From Batillaria attramentaria (Eukaryota; Mollusca; Gastropoda; Batillariidae): a stretch of DNA of 64,000 bases. The stretch spans positions 642,501 through 706,500 of the forward strand of contig JACVVK020000285.1 of the NCBI GenBank assembly GCA_018292915.2, written 5' to 3'. The translations under genes and the position numbers were made by a program. The notes under the pieces were generated by a model, which was given only the letters and a program-made list of their open reading frames with translations, did not search any database and was not told the DNA's origin. Below, piece after piece: positions 55,674 through 64,000 of this stretch (position 1 is the first letter of the stretch; each line of letters starts with the position of its first letter).

Positions 55674-56393
55674 GAGGCTGATGGGACGAACATCCCCAGT
55701 TGTTCCAAGTGCCTGAAGTGTGACTGCACATTCCTCTTTTCAAGGAAACTGGTGCAGCATGTCCGCATCGGTAGCAACGGGGAGCTGTCGTGCGAAGCAC
55801 ACCACCCGCGAGGACCCAGACTGACTCCACTGCACGTCTGTCTTGCATTGGAAGAAGCATTTGGCGTTCTCAGAAGATATTATTGTAAGAGGTGTGACGT
55901 CACGGTCAAGGGACACAGTGAAATCCTAGAGCATCAGCAAAAACACGCAGAAAGTCCAACACACATGTGCCATATTTGTGGCAGTATATTGACCAGTAGA
56001 AGTCTTCTCAAGAAGCATTTAGTGTGTGTGCACCAGACAGAATCCAGAGAGAGATGTTGGGCTTGTGACCAGTGTGAAAAGTCATTCTTTACTAGTGAAT
56101 CCCTAGCGGCACACAAGAGAACTCACGTGACAGAGAGAGCGTTTGCCTGCGAGATTTGCCGGAAACGTTTCAAAATGCGGCATACTTTGTCAAAGCACTT
56201 AGGAACTCATTCTGGTGTTAAACGGTTTGCTTGCAATGTTTGTGGACAGTCGTTCACCAGAGCTGATAATTTGAAAACGCACATGCGAATACACACCGGG
56301 GACAGGCCTTACGAGTGCCCAGTGTGTAAAGAAGCCTTCGCTCAGTTGAACAGTTTGAATGTGCACATGAAGAAACATCAGAAGGTGGGATAA
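55674..56393 (+). CDS. Cassette 11 exon C: terminal zinc-finger exon
   Basis: 720 nt, 239 residues and TAA, acceptor ATGTATGTGCAG, identical to that of cassette 10. Starts EADGTNIPSCSKCLKC. C2HC-like finger (HVRIGSNGELSC) then six C2H2 fingers: YYCKRC, HMCHIC, WACDQC, FACEIC, FACNVC and YECPVC, ending FAQLNSLNVHMKKHQK. Confidence 0.92.
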   Translation, partial: EADGTNIPSCSKCLKCDCTFLFSRKLVQHVRIGSNGELSCEAHHPRGPRLTPLHVCLALEEAFGVLRRYYCKRCDVTVKGHSEILEHQQKHAESPTHMCHICGSILTSRSLLKKHLVCVHQTESRERCWACDQCEKSFFTSESLAAHKRTHVTERAFACEICRKRFKMRHTLSKHLGTHSGVKRFACNVCGQSFTRADNLKTHMRIHTGDRPYECPVCKEAFAQLNSLNVHMKKHQKVG

Positions 56394-56671
56394 CACAAAC
56401 AGCAATGTACATGAGAGATAAGAATGTAGTGATAAGACATAAGACATTTATTAAATTTCCAAAAGAGGAACATTGTTTTGTGGTCTCTCATAAAAACATA
56501 AAACATGCCAAACACTCACTCATACCTATTTACATGTTCGTACACTCGTACCTAAAAATCTATCACAATGTTGCAGTACTATGAATAAATTGCTATTTTG
56601 AGTTGAAGATTTGCCCATAGTGGGCTTGTTCAGCCTACACTGTGTAGTCATTAGTTTAGTCTGTGTCCGGT

Positions 56672-56760
56672 CATCTTTGCTCAGTTGAACAGTTTGTATG
56701 TGCATATGAAGAAACATCGAAAACGCTAACAGCAGTGTACATGACAGATGAGAGAATGTC
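56672..56760 (+). pseudogene. Relic of a cassette C exon (last finger only)
   Basis: Reads FAQLNSLYVHMKKHRKR then a stop, and continues into sequence like the 3' UTR of cassette 11 (CAGCAGTGTACATGA against CAGCAATGTACATGA at 56400). The rest of the exon is absent. It is a 3'-end fragment left by unequal exchange or partial duplication. Confidence 0.8.
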
Positions 56761-57235
56761 TTTATTCACGTTTGGCATTTACATTTTTTTCTTGTTTGCC
56801 TTCACTGTATCTGTTTGTGGTTGGCAGTTAAGTCTGTGTAATTCTGTCCTCATGGAATATGATGTATCATTTTATTTATACCACTCTACCACGATTACAG
56901 GTCATGGTTGAAAAATCTGTGTACCCATAAAAATCACACGTGAGTAGTGGATGACCTAAGAAGTGAGGCGAAAAGCAACTAAAGAATTATTTTCATCATT
57001 GCATGGCATTGTTTGACTTCGTACGAGAATGGAGACGAAGGAGCTTTTTGCCAGTTGCTTGATGTGAAATTGTTGATCTTTTGCTGCGTTTTATCCACAA
57101 TCAGTCGTGTTTGTGACAGTCGTGAGCCTAGTTCCAGCTCGCTGCTCAAACGGAGGCTTCGAAATGGACCTGCTAACTTCTCAAAGTCTAAGGACAAAAC
57201 GAAGTAAAGCACTTTAGTCAGAGCTACTGCATGAA

Positions 57236-57420
57236 GCATTTGGATTGCTGATGTCAGCTTTCAAATGAAAGAAATGCAGGTACATGGTATAAATAATTTT
57301 CCCAAATCAGTGCCCCCCCCCCCCCCTTCCCAAATTGTGTAAAATACACCACATTCACATGTTGATTTGATGAAATCAAGAAACTGATGTGGTGTATTTT
57401 CTGTAATTTGGGGCACCTTA
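57236..57420. mobile_element. Foldback element, copy 2
   Basis: GTGTAAAATACACCACAT and ATGTGGTGTATTTTCTGTAA form a hairpin around 57335-57403. The outer part (ATTGCTGATGTCAGCTTTCA) is the reverse complement of the stretch at 41395-41420. Same family as the element at 41190, opposite orientation. Confidence 0.65.
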
Positions 57421-57509
57421 CTGTGAAAGCTCTATGTACATGTTTATATGTCTATATATACACATGTATATTGTATAATTCTCATAAATGTTGTCGAACT
57501 CAAGGAATC

Positions 57510-57515
57510 AATAAA
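57510..57515 (+). other. Probable poly(A) signal of cassette 11
   Basis: AATAAA followed 20-40 nt later by TGTAATTTGTTTGATTCATT and TGTGTG. It lies 1.1 kb after the stop, downstream of the foldback element. Confidence 0.5.
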
Positions 57516-58202
57516 ATCTTCACTGAGACCTGATGTAATTTGTTTGATTCATTTGTGTGTAGTTGAAATACTGAAGGATATGTATTGGGTATTTTAAAGT
57601 GGCACTGAGCACATATGGCATTCAATGTTGAAGCGAAGTGCTTGTCAAATGAGTGAGTCTGTCTCCAATTACAGCACATGTGGCCCATATTGAGGTCATG
57701 GGAGTATCAGAGCAAGCCTTGTCAGTTGTGTCATGAGTGAAAGAGGGTTTTCTTCTACGTACGGCTGAGTAGCAGCAATCGCAAGCCAAGAAAATTGTGT
57801 TGGGTTTTCATTACTCATGACTTCTTCAATATTAACACATACCAGAACGCACACAGGGACTACCCATTCTGCCGGTTCTGTTTTCACCTCGTATTTCATT
57901 ATTTTCGTTTCTGTGGTAGTACGAGATGTGAAGCTTTTCTTTTTCTTTTAAGTGCTTACGCGAACAGACAAAGCGTTTGCTGAGCGTCCAGTCAAATACT
58001 TTGCGTACTTGAGCAGCAAATAGGTTCCTGCATATAACTTACATGGTAGGCACAGGGCTAGAGACTGCCAAGATTTCCCAAAGAAAGGCAGTTTTCCTTA
58101 GTGTTTAAGGGATTCTTTAAACACGCTCATGATCAGTTTGCGTTTTAACAAGATGAGAGCTTTTCTTCACAAACAGACTGACATACGATTCTAAATCTGC
58201 AG

Positions 58203-58328
58203 AAACGGTTGGAGAACCTTTGGGAGGAACTCTGTACGTGTGCACAGAGTGCAGACAACCTTATGCGAAACAAGATGCACTTCAGCGCCATTTCCTTCAT
58301 CCTCGGAAAGCCGCCCACATGTCTGAAG
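58203..58328 (+). CDS. Cassette 12 exon A (atypical finger)
   Basis: 126 nt, phase 1 to 1, between AAATCTGCAG and GTACAA. Reads ETVGEPLGGTLYVCTECRQP, then KQDALQRHFLHPRKAAHMSEG. Confidence 0.86.
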
Positions 58329-58747
58329 GTACAAGTACTTTTCCTTTTGTTTGTTCTTCAACTTATTGCATCCTTCAATCAATTTGACACTGACATTTGT
58401 GCTCGGCTCAGACTTTTTTTAATGAGACCTTTTAAGTCCATAATAAGCTTTTGCTTTTTCCTGGCATCTTATGCTAAGTGTACCCATAATCTGAGCCATA
58501 AAATAATTATTCAGAATATCAATAAATTCTGAAAAATGCAGACAACAGTTTTCAAGTTTGTGTACTGTCCACTTTCCAGCTGGAAACAAGAATTTGAATT
58601 TCGGTTATGTCCCACATTATATCTATCAAAAGTAGTCCAGAAAACATGCATTGCTGAAGACTTGTTGGCTCCCCTGTGTAACAATGGGAGTCTGTCTATT
58701 TTGTTGATTTGGCTGCTTAAATACTGAACTTTTTGGATCTGTTTCAG

Positions 58748-58797
58748 AACGTTTCCATGAGGTCAAGCTTGGTGATTTAGCAGTGCGTTGTTCAAGT
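58748..58797 (+). CDS. Cassette 12 exon B (linker)
   Basis: 50 nt, phase 1 to 0, between CTGTTTCAG and GTAAGG. Encodes ERFHEVKLGDLAVRCSS. Confidence 0.87.
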
Positions 58798-58881
58798 GTA
58801 AGGGATTATTATTTAATTATTGAGACATTATCATGATTTTCCTTCTTTCAGATTGTTACCTATAACGTTTTAAACACACAC

Positions 58882-58920
<39 letters not shown>

Positions 58921-59385
58921 CACACACGCACACGCACACACACGCGCACACGCACATGCACACGCACACACACACGCACACACACGCACACGCACACGCA
59001 CACACGCACACACACGCACAAGAACAAAAGAAACACAAAAAGCACACCCCACCCCCCTTTTTTTTAAAAAATGACATCATGTCTCAGGGGTTACAACCTA
59101 GTAATTAGTGCAGATCTTTCTTTGTAACTAGACTGAGGACAGTGGACAATACCTTAAGTTTACTATGAACTAAATGCACTGAACATTTAAGTTTTCTCGA
59201 TCTAGAAATCGTTCACAATAATCGTTGCTAACTACATCAGACAATGTATCAAAGAAAGCTATCTTTTCAGCGGTACTGGCGATAAAGTTACAAAGTGTTT
59301 TATATTAATGTCTGCTATTTTATGTCATTCCAAACATAAGTTATTTCTCGCGTCCTTAAATTCATACATGTTTGTCTGTTGGCAG
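58798..59385 (+). other. Cassette 12 intron B-C with CA/CG repeats
   Basis: A (CA)n tract interrupted by CG (58873-59023) fills much of the intron. Minus-strand open frames over it are repeat translations. Confidence 0.75.
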
Positions 59386-60114
59386 GACATCAAGGGGGAG
59401 AACCACGTCCGTTATTTCAAATGTCTGAAGTGTGATGAGGCGTACTACAGTGCCAAGAGATTGGTGGAACACGTCAGCATTGGCGGGGATGGAGAAATCT
59501 CTTGTCACAATCGGCATGCTGGAGGGCCGAAGCTGCAGACACTCCACGTCAATACCCTTTTAGAGGAACAATTTGGCCTTACAATTGTACAATACTGCAG
59601 AAGATGTGATGTGACGCTCACGGGATTACTCCAAATCAGGGAGCACCCCAAACAACATTATCAGCAGTTCCGCTGCGTGTGCCATGTGTGCGGCAAAATG
59701 TTCATCTCTCAGAACGGCCTCAAACGTCATTGTCGTTTCCAGCACCAAAAAGAGCCCAGAGAGAGGAGTTGGGTCTGTGATCACTGTGGCGCGGCGTTCT
59801 TCGACCGAAAAATCCTACAGGATCATAAGACCGTTCACTCCACCGTGAGGGCCTTTGCCTGCCATCTCTGCCCCAAACGTTTCAGAACTGGCAGTATGTT
59901 GGCGCAGCACGTGAAGACTCATTCTGGTGAAAGGCCTCATGCTTGCAGTGTCTGCGGGCAGAACTTCACCAGACTTGACAACCTTAAAACACACATGCGG
60001 TTACACACTGGGGAAAAGCCTTACGAGTGTGGCCGGTGTAACATTGCCTTTGCTCAGCTGAACAGTTTGAATGTGCACATGAAGAAACACCAGAAGACAG
60101 ACCTGCGTTTCTGA
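59386..60114 (+). CDS. Cassette 12 exon C: terminal zinc-finger exon
   Basis: 729 nt, 242 residues and TGA, acceptor TCTGTTGGCAG. Starts DIKGENHVRYFKCLKC. C2HC-like finger (HVSIGGDGEISC) then six C2H2 fingers: QYCRRC, CVCHVC, WVCDHC, FACHLC, HACSVC and YECGRC, ending FAQLNSLNVHMKKHQK with tail TDLRF. The last finger's first half (GRCNIAF) is the most divergent in the array. Confidence 0.92.
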   Translation, partial: DIKGENHVRYFKCLKCDEAYYSAKRLVEHVSIGGDGEISCHNRHAGGPKLQTLHVNTLLEEQFGLTIVQYCRRCDVTLTGLLQIREHPKQHYQQFRCVCHVCGKMFISQNGLKRHCRFQHQKEPRERSWVCDHCGAAFFDRKILQDHKTVHSTVRAFACHLCPKRFRTGSMLAQHVKTHSGERPHACSVCGQNFTRLDNLKTHMRLHTGEKPYECGRCNIAFAQLNSLNVHMKKHQKTDLRF

Positions 60115-60554
60115 CAGTTGAAACAAAGCCAGCGAACTTTGGTTGAACAGAAACCATCCTTTTGATTTGATAGAATCCAAACTTTTATGTCTGAGAAAAT
60201 GTCATTTTATAGATTTGCCGGTGCTTTGCCCGTATACTGTTGTTGAGTATTATTCTGCCCTCAGTTTCAGGTTGTTGTCCCAATGGAGCACTTCATTTGC
60301 AACCTCCACCCTCAACCCCCCCCCCCCCCCCCACACACACACAGAGCTTGCGTCGTAAGCCTATGAGTGAATGTGTGCTTTCAGCGTTTGTAAAAGAATG
60401 AGAAACAGCAGCTTTACAGCTGATTTTTAGCCCATAGTAAATGGTGTACATATACAGTGTATAGTGTATTTATTAAGAAGTGTGCATAACGCATCAGCTG
60501 CTCCTAGTCGACGTTGTTCAAGGCTTTGAATGTTTCAGTGAACAAATTTTGCAC

Positions 60555-61010
60555 TTGCAGACAACAGGACCTGCACTTGCAGATAACATGATACCAACTC
60601 ACAGACAAGGAGACACGCACTCACACACAGCAAGACATGCACTCGCAGACAGGCCGTGCATTCGCAGACAACTAGACGTGCATTTGCAGACAAGAAGACA
60701 TGCACTCACACACAGCAAGACATGCACTCGCAGACAGGCCGTGCATTCGCAGACAACTAGACGTGCATTTGCAGACAAGAAGACATGCACTCACAGACAA
60801 CAAGACAGCCACTCACCGACAATTAGACATCAAGAGACACTCTCACACACCCTCGCAGACAACACTACACCCGCTCACAGACAACACTACACCCACTCAC
60901 AGACAACACTACACCCACTCACAGACAACACTACACCCGCTCACAGACTACACTACACTCCCTCACAGGTGCACATTCACAGACAGGAAGACACACACTC
61001 GCAGACACAT
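60555..61010. repeat. Minisatellite of about 22-bp units with higher-order repeat
   Basis: Units of the form CACTCGCAGACA repeat at about 18-23 bp. An 85-bp block (AAGACATGCACTCGCAGACA onward) is duplicated, and a 22-bp unit (ACAACACTACACCCACTCAC plus AG) occurs five times near 60858-60958. It reads through as His/Arg/Gln/Thr-rich protein in one frame but starts without a gene context. Confidence 0.88.
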
Positions 61011-61095
61011 CTGTAAATATTCCTCCCCCCCTCCCCCCAGCTCATTTTATCAGGATCCCAGCTGTATTTTATGGAAGTGGTGTGTGTGTGTGTGT

Positions 61096-61211
61096 GATGA
61101 TTACAGTGCATGTATTTGTCATTGCAAATACAATTTATCATTCATAAGATAAAAGTGTGGGATCTGCTGGGATACTGCGCTATATAAAAGCAATTTATTA
61201 TTATTATTATA
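61096..61211 (+). repeat. 67-bp dispersed repeat, copy 2, followed by a retroelement-like tail
   Basis: 61096-61162 matches 33419-33485 almost perfectly. It continues as GGGATACTGCGCTATATAAA and (TTA)n, a typical LINE/SINE 3' end. Copy 1 lacks that tail. Confidence 0.75.
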
Positions 61212-61454
61212 AAGACAACTGTGTAACCTCCTGTTGTGCAGAACTATTATTTAATGATAGAGGTCACCACTAATCCTATTTAATTTTGTGCATAAATTTC
61301 AGTGTACTGTGCATGTTCTTGCAATTTCACAACATGCCGGGTTTTTTGTGGCTTCTTTTTTTTTCCTTCTTTTTTTTTCATTTGTTTTTAAATGCATGGT
61401 TTTCCTATTTACTGTAGTTTCTTATTTTTTCCATTATTTAATGTAGACATGTGA

Positions 61455-61460
61455 AATAAA
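61455..61460 (+). other. Probable poly(A) signal of cassette 12
   Basis: AATAAA followed by GGTGCTCATTGGTTTTTGTT, a good GT/T-rich downstream element. It is 1.34 kb after the stop. Confidence 0.5.
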
Positions 61461-61938
61461 GATATGATCGGTGCTCATTGGTTTTTGTTTCTATTGTGGG
61501 CATTCACATTGTTTGGCTCCTTCGAGAATTATCAGATTTGTCTGTTGTGTTTGCGTATGTTCTTGTTTGTATTGTAGGCGATTTTGTTTGTGTCTCCGGG
61601 GAGTGTGTGTTTGTATGTTTGTATTTATCTTTTTGTCTCAAGTCTCATTTAGGACAAAATCCATTCTAAGCTGACGAGAAAAGTGCACATTTGTGAGGCT
61701 TGTACGTGCAGTGCTCCGATTTGCTTGTGTCTCATGACTGACTTTTGATACAGCCCGTTCTGTGTGACCAGTGATCTCCATTTTCTGAAGGAATGCACTT
61801 TTCCCTCTCTTGTTTACTTGTACTTGCCAAGAGGCTGCTTGGTGTATGCACTGTTAATGTAATTTTATGTTTGATGTGCATGCCTGAAACGTTCACCTGT
61901 CTGAAGACTTACCCATGGAACTGCGTGTAACTCTGCAG

Positions 61939-62067
61939 AAACTGTGGGAGAGCCAGTGACAAGAACCCTGTACGCGTGCGTAGAATGTCGACACCCGTTC
62001 CTGACGACAATGTCACTTCAGCGTCACATGCAAAACTCCCACTCCAAGCCCATATCTACAATTCCAG
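61939..62067 (+). CDS. Cassette 13 exon A (one C2H2 finger)
   Basis: 129 nt, phase 1 to 1, between AACTCTGCAG and GTATGC. Reads ETVGEPVTRTLYACVECRHP, then SLQRHMQNSH: a canonical C2H2 finger, unlike other type II A exons. Confidence 0.87.
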
Positions 62068-63156
62068 GTATGCGTTCTTTTTCTAACCCTTTTTCAGTCA
62101 TGATTGTCAGTGTTGTCTACTATATATATATGTACCTTTAGATCAGGAATGTGGTGAGAATAATTGTATGGAAGGAGAAGAAATGATGGACGTGTAATTC
62201 TGTGTTCATCAGGCAAGTTGTTCATGACGTGAAACTTCAGCTGATTTCCACACCGTGTGTTTAGCTGTAGACCCAGGCATGAGGGTTTTTTTTGTTGTTG
62301 TTGTTGTTGTTGTTGTTGTTTTTCCAGCCGTTCGGCTGAATTCCGCCTCTCCTAGGTCAATTTCCCACGGCAGGTTGTTTTGTTTGTTTTTATTTTTGTT
62401 CCCCTCTGCCTTTCTGCTGTTGAGGCAAAAAAAATAAAAAAATGAATAAAATAAAATAATGGAACAAGCAGGCAGACGTTTTTCTGGCGTCTTGGCCAGT
62501 TTCCGCCTTTAAAAAAATTAATTGTGTTTGTTTTTCCACAGTTTCACAAGGAAAAACAAAAACAACAAAAAATGGACATGCAGTACAATCGAATCCCGCC
62601 CCCCTGCCCTCCCTCCCATGTTGGTTTTTAGGAGCACTTGACATGGCTGCCAATTTCCGCCTTTAAAAAAAAAATTATTGCGTTTGTTTTTCCACAGTTT
62701 CACAAGGAAAAACAAAACAAAAAATGGACATGCAGTACAATTGAACCCCCCCCCACCCTCCCTCCCTCCCTCCCTCCCATGTTGGTTTTTAGGAGCACTT
62801 GACATGGCTGCCATTTCCTCTTTTTCTTTTTAACACGTACTTATTCCTTTTTCTTTCTTGTTTTCTCTCTTCTTTTTTTTGGGGGGGGGGGGGGGGGGGG
62901 GGCGGGAAACGCATGCCTGTGGTCAGTAAGCACAAAAGTAGGTCACACCGGCAGCCACTGTCTTACCAGTATTCGAAGTTTTAACCAGTAAAATACACTG
63001 GACATTACTGATAACCGTGATCACTGTACATGTACCTTATATGGCGTTACATCATGACTACCACTGTAGCGCGTAACTTGACGTATATAGCGCGTAACTT
63101 GACAGAACTGTACAGTTGTGACCATTTCAGGAGGACACTTAAATGAATGCTATCAG

Positions 63157-63203
<47 letters not shown>

Positions 63204-63336
63204 CGCTAAATCATGAATAAAAGTATAAAAAGAAATTGGTACTAGAAATTCTTAAAGTTTCTTGGTTTCAGTCAACATTCTGTAGATTACAATTTTTGAA
63301 GTTCATTCCCTTATATATTTTTGGTTTTAGAAAGAG

Positions 63337-63373
<37 letters not shown>

Positions 63374-63435
63374 GAGTGTTCAAGGTTGGCATTCAAATTT
63401 AACCCTCTCATCAATTTTGTTAAACTTATTTTCAG
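62068..63435 (+). other. Cassette 13 intron A-B
   Basis: 1.37 kb containing GTT repeats (62290-62320), a tandem duplication (62501-62814), a poly-G run at 62881-62902 and (GT)n tracts at 63158-63200 and 63342-63369. Confidence 0.7.
62501..62814. repeat. Tandem duplication of about 155 bp
   Basis: 62501-62654 and 62655-62814 are near-identical, both starting TTCCGCCTTTAAAAAAA and ending AGGAGCACTTGACATGGCTG. They differ in the length of A, C and CCCT runs. Confidence 0.88.
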
Positions 63436-63485
63436 ATCCTAGCTGTGAGCTGCAGTTAGGAGATGCCATTGCACATTGTTCAAGT
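63436..63485 (+). CDS. Cassette 13 exon B (linker)
   Basis: 50 nt, phase 1 to 0, between CTTATTTTCAG and GTAAGA. Encodes DPSCELQLGDAIAHCSS. Confidence 0.87.
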
Positions 63486-63804
63486 GTAAGAATTTTCTGC
63501 TTGTATCATACACAACTACTTACATACAACTACATTCAATCTTACACCTTATGCATTTCATGTTATGTCTTCCTGTTTGCTACATGCAAGTGGTTTTAAA
63601 CGTGTAATAACAAGACGTGGTTTTTCCCACAACATATCAGTGATTATAGTCTGTTTGAACGAGGGACCCCAGATCAAAAGTTTGGTAAATAATACAGGTA
63701 TATGTAGTAGATTGCATCAGCGGCTATAAATCCTCCATGAAAATTTGTCCTGTTCTGTTGACGACTTGGGAGAAATGTCTGTTTTGTACAAAGAAATCTC
63801 AAAT

Positions 63805-63841
<37 letters not shown>

Positions 63842-63986
63842 TGCCATCTTTGTCATTTAATAATCATTGTACTACAGTTCTGTCTTTATTACCTGTCCGG
63901 TCACTAATGCAATTGGCCTGCAAGGGATAAATAAATTTAACTGAGTTCAGCATTTGTGATTCCCTTGCGTCCGTTTGTGTTGACAG
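63486..63986 (+). other. Cassette 13 intron B-C with a long poly-G tract
   Basis: A G run of about 30 bp at 63808-63837. Nothing else seen. Confidence 0.7.
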
Positions 63987-64000
63987 GAAATTGATGGGGA
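63987..64000 (+). CDS. Cassette 13 exon C, first 14 bases (cut by window edge)
   Basis: After the acceptor TGTGTTGACAG the sequence reads GAA ATT GAT GGG, giving EIDG, the same start as type II exon C (EIDK in cassette 8, DING in 9). The array therefore continues beyond the window. Confidence 0.75.

Larger units (their letters stand above)
56394..58202 (+). other. Spacer between cassettes 11 and 12
   Basis: Holds a relic of a terminal finger (56672), a foldback element (57236-57420), AATAAA at 56584 and a better poly(A) signal at 57510. A poly-C run lies at about 57313-57326. Confidence 0.6.
60115..61938 (+). other. Spacer between cassettes 12 and 13
   Basis: Holds a poly-C/CA tract (60318-60343), a minisatellite (60555-61010), a second copy of the 67-bp repeat (61096), a retroelement tail (61163) and AATAAA at 61455. 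No exon is supported. Confidence 0.6.

Noticed and set aside
58856..59080. Cys/Val-rich minus-strand open frames
   Set aside because: Translations of a CA/CG repeat inside an intron.
60480..61152. Open frames of 150-178 residues over the minisatellite
   Set aside because: They are translations of a tandem repeat without promoter, splice or domain support.
1..64000. CRISPR array or bacterial operon
   Set aside because: Tandem repeats here are satellites and microsatellites; genes have introns and the DNA is plainly animal.

Overview
The window is animal nuclear DNA, most likely from a mollusc and perhaps a gastropod. That guess rests on long GT/CA and poly-G tracts, many ACATGTA-type words, tRNA-derived SINEs with a CACCCACCCACCC tail, a CR1-like LINE fragment, intron-rich C2H2 zinc-finger genes and a Mutator-like transposase N-terminal domain of a kind common in mollusc genomes. 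Nothing here identifies the species. Genes have GT-AG introns and there are no operons or bacterial signals.

Layout. 1-535: minus-strand LINE reverse-transcriptase fragment cut by the window edge. 536-2915: repeats, including an hAT-like MITE. 2916-4765: a two-exon, eight-finger C2H2 gene on the minus strand. 7755-8228: last exon of a related four-finger C2H2 gene, also minus. 8229-11267: SINEs, a GC-rich block and a CpG-rich probable promoter with a CRE. From 11268 to the end, one long plus-strand locus fills the window.

The main locus starts with two constant exons (11268-11565 and 12161-13270). They encode a Mutator-like transposase N-terminal domain, a basic/acidic disordered region and one C2H2 finger, about 469 residues. 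They are followed by twelve complete three-exon cassettes and the start of a thirteenth. Each cassette has exon A (117-129 nt, 249 nt in the first; one finger), exon B (50-59 nt; a short linker) and exon C (708-804 nt; one C2HC-like finger plus 6-7 C2H2 fingers and a stop codon). Every splice phase agrees: exon 2 ends in phase 1, A runs 1 to 1, B runs 1 to 0, C starts in phase 0. No A or B exon has an initiator and every C exon has its own stop; several have a plausible poly(A) signal. The simplest reading is one gene whose constant N-terminus is joined to one of at least 13 alternative zinc-finger C-termini, giving proteins of about 765 residues. This resembles in logic the Drosophila lola and mod(mdg4) loci. 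Splicing has not been observed; separate genes with unseen first exons remain possible.

The cassettes form two groups: 1-6 (last finger with AQK) and 7-13 (AQL or VQL where complete; 13 is assigned from its A and B exons). Within the C exons, predicted DNA-contact residues differ most in the middle fingers and hardly at all in the last two. Introns and spacers hold SINEs, MITEs, an hAT transposase remnant, satellites, poly-G tracts and, at 44839-44884 on the minus strand, a sequence that fits a type I hammerhead ribozyme at every core position. Intra-cassette introns not listed separately (for example 20889-21196, 23555-23983, 27992-28449, 38571-38920, 42997-43327, 48021-48409, 58329-58747) showed nothing beyond simple repeats.
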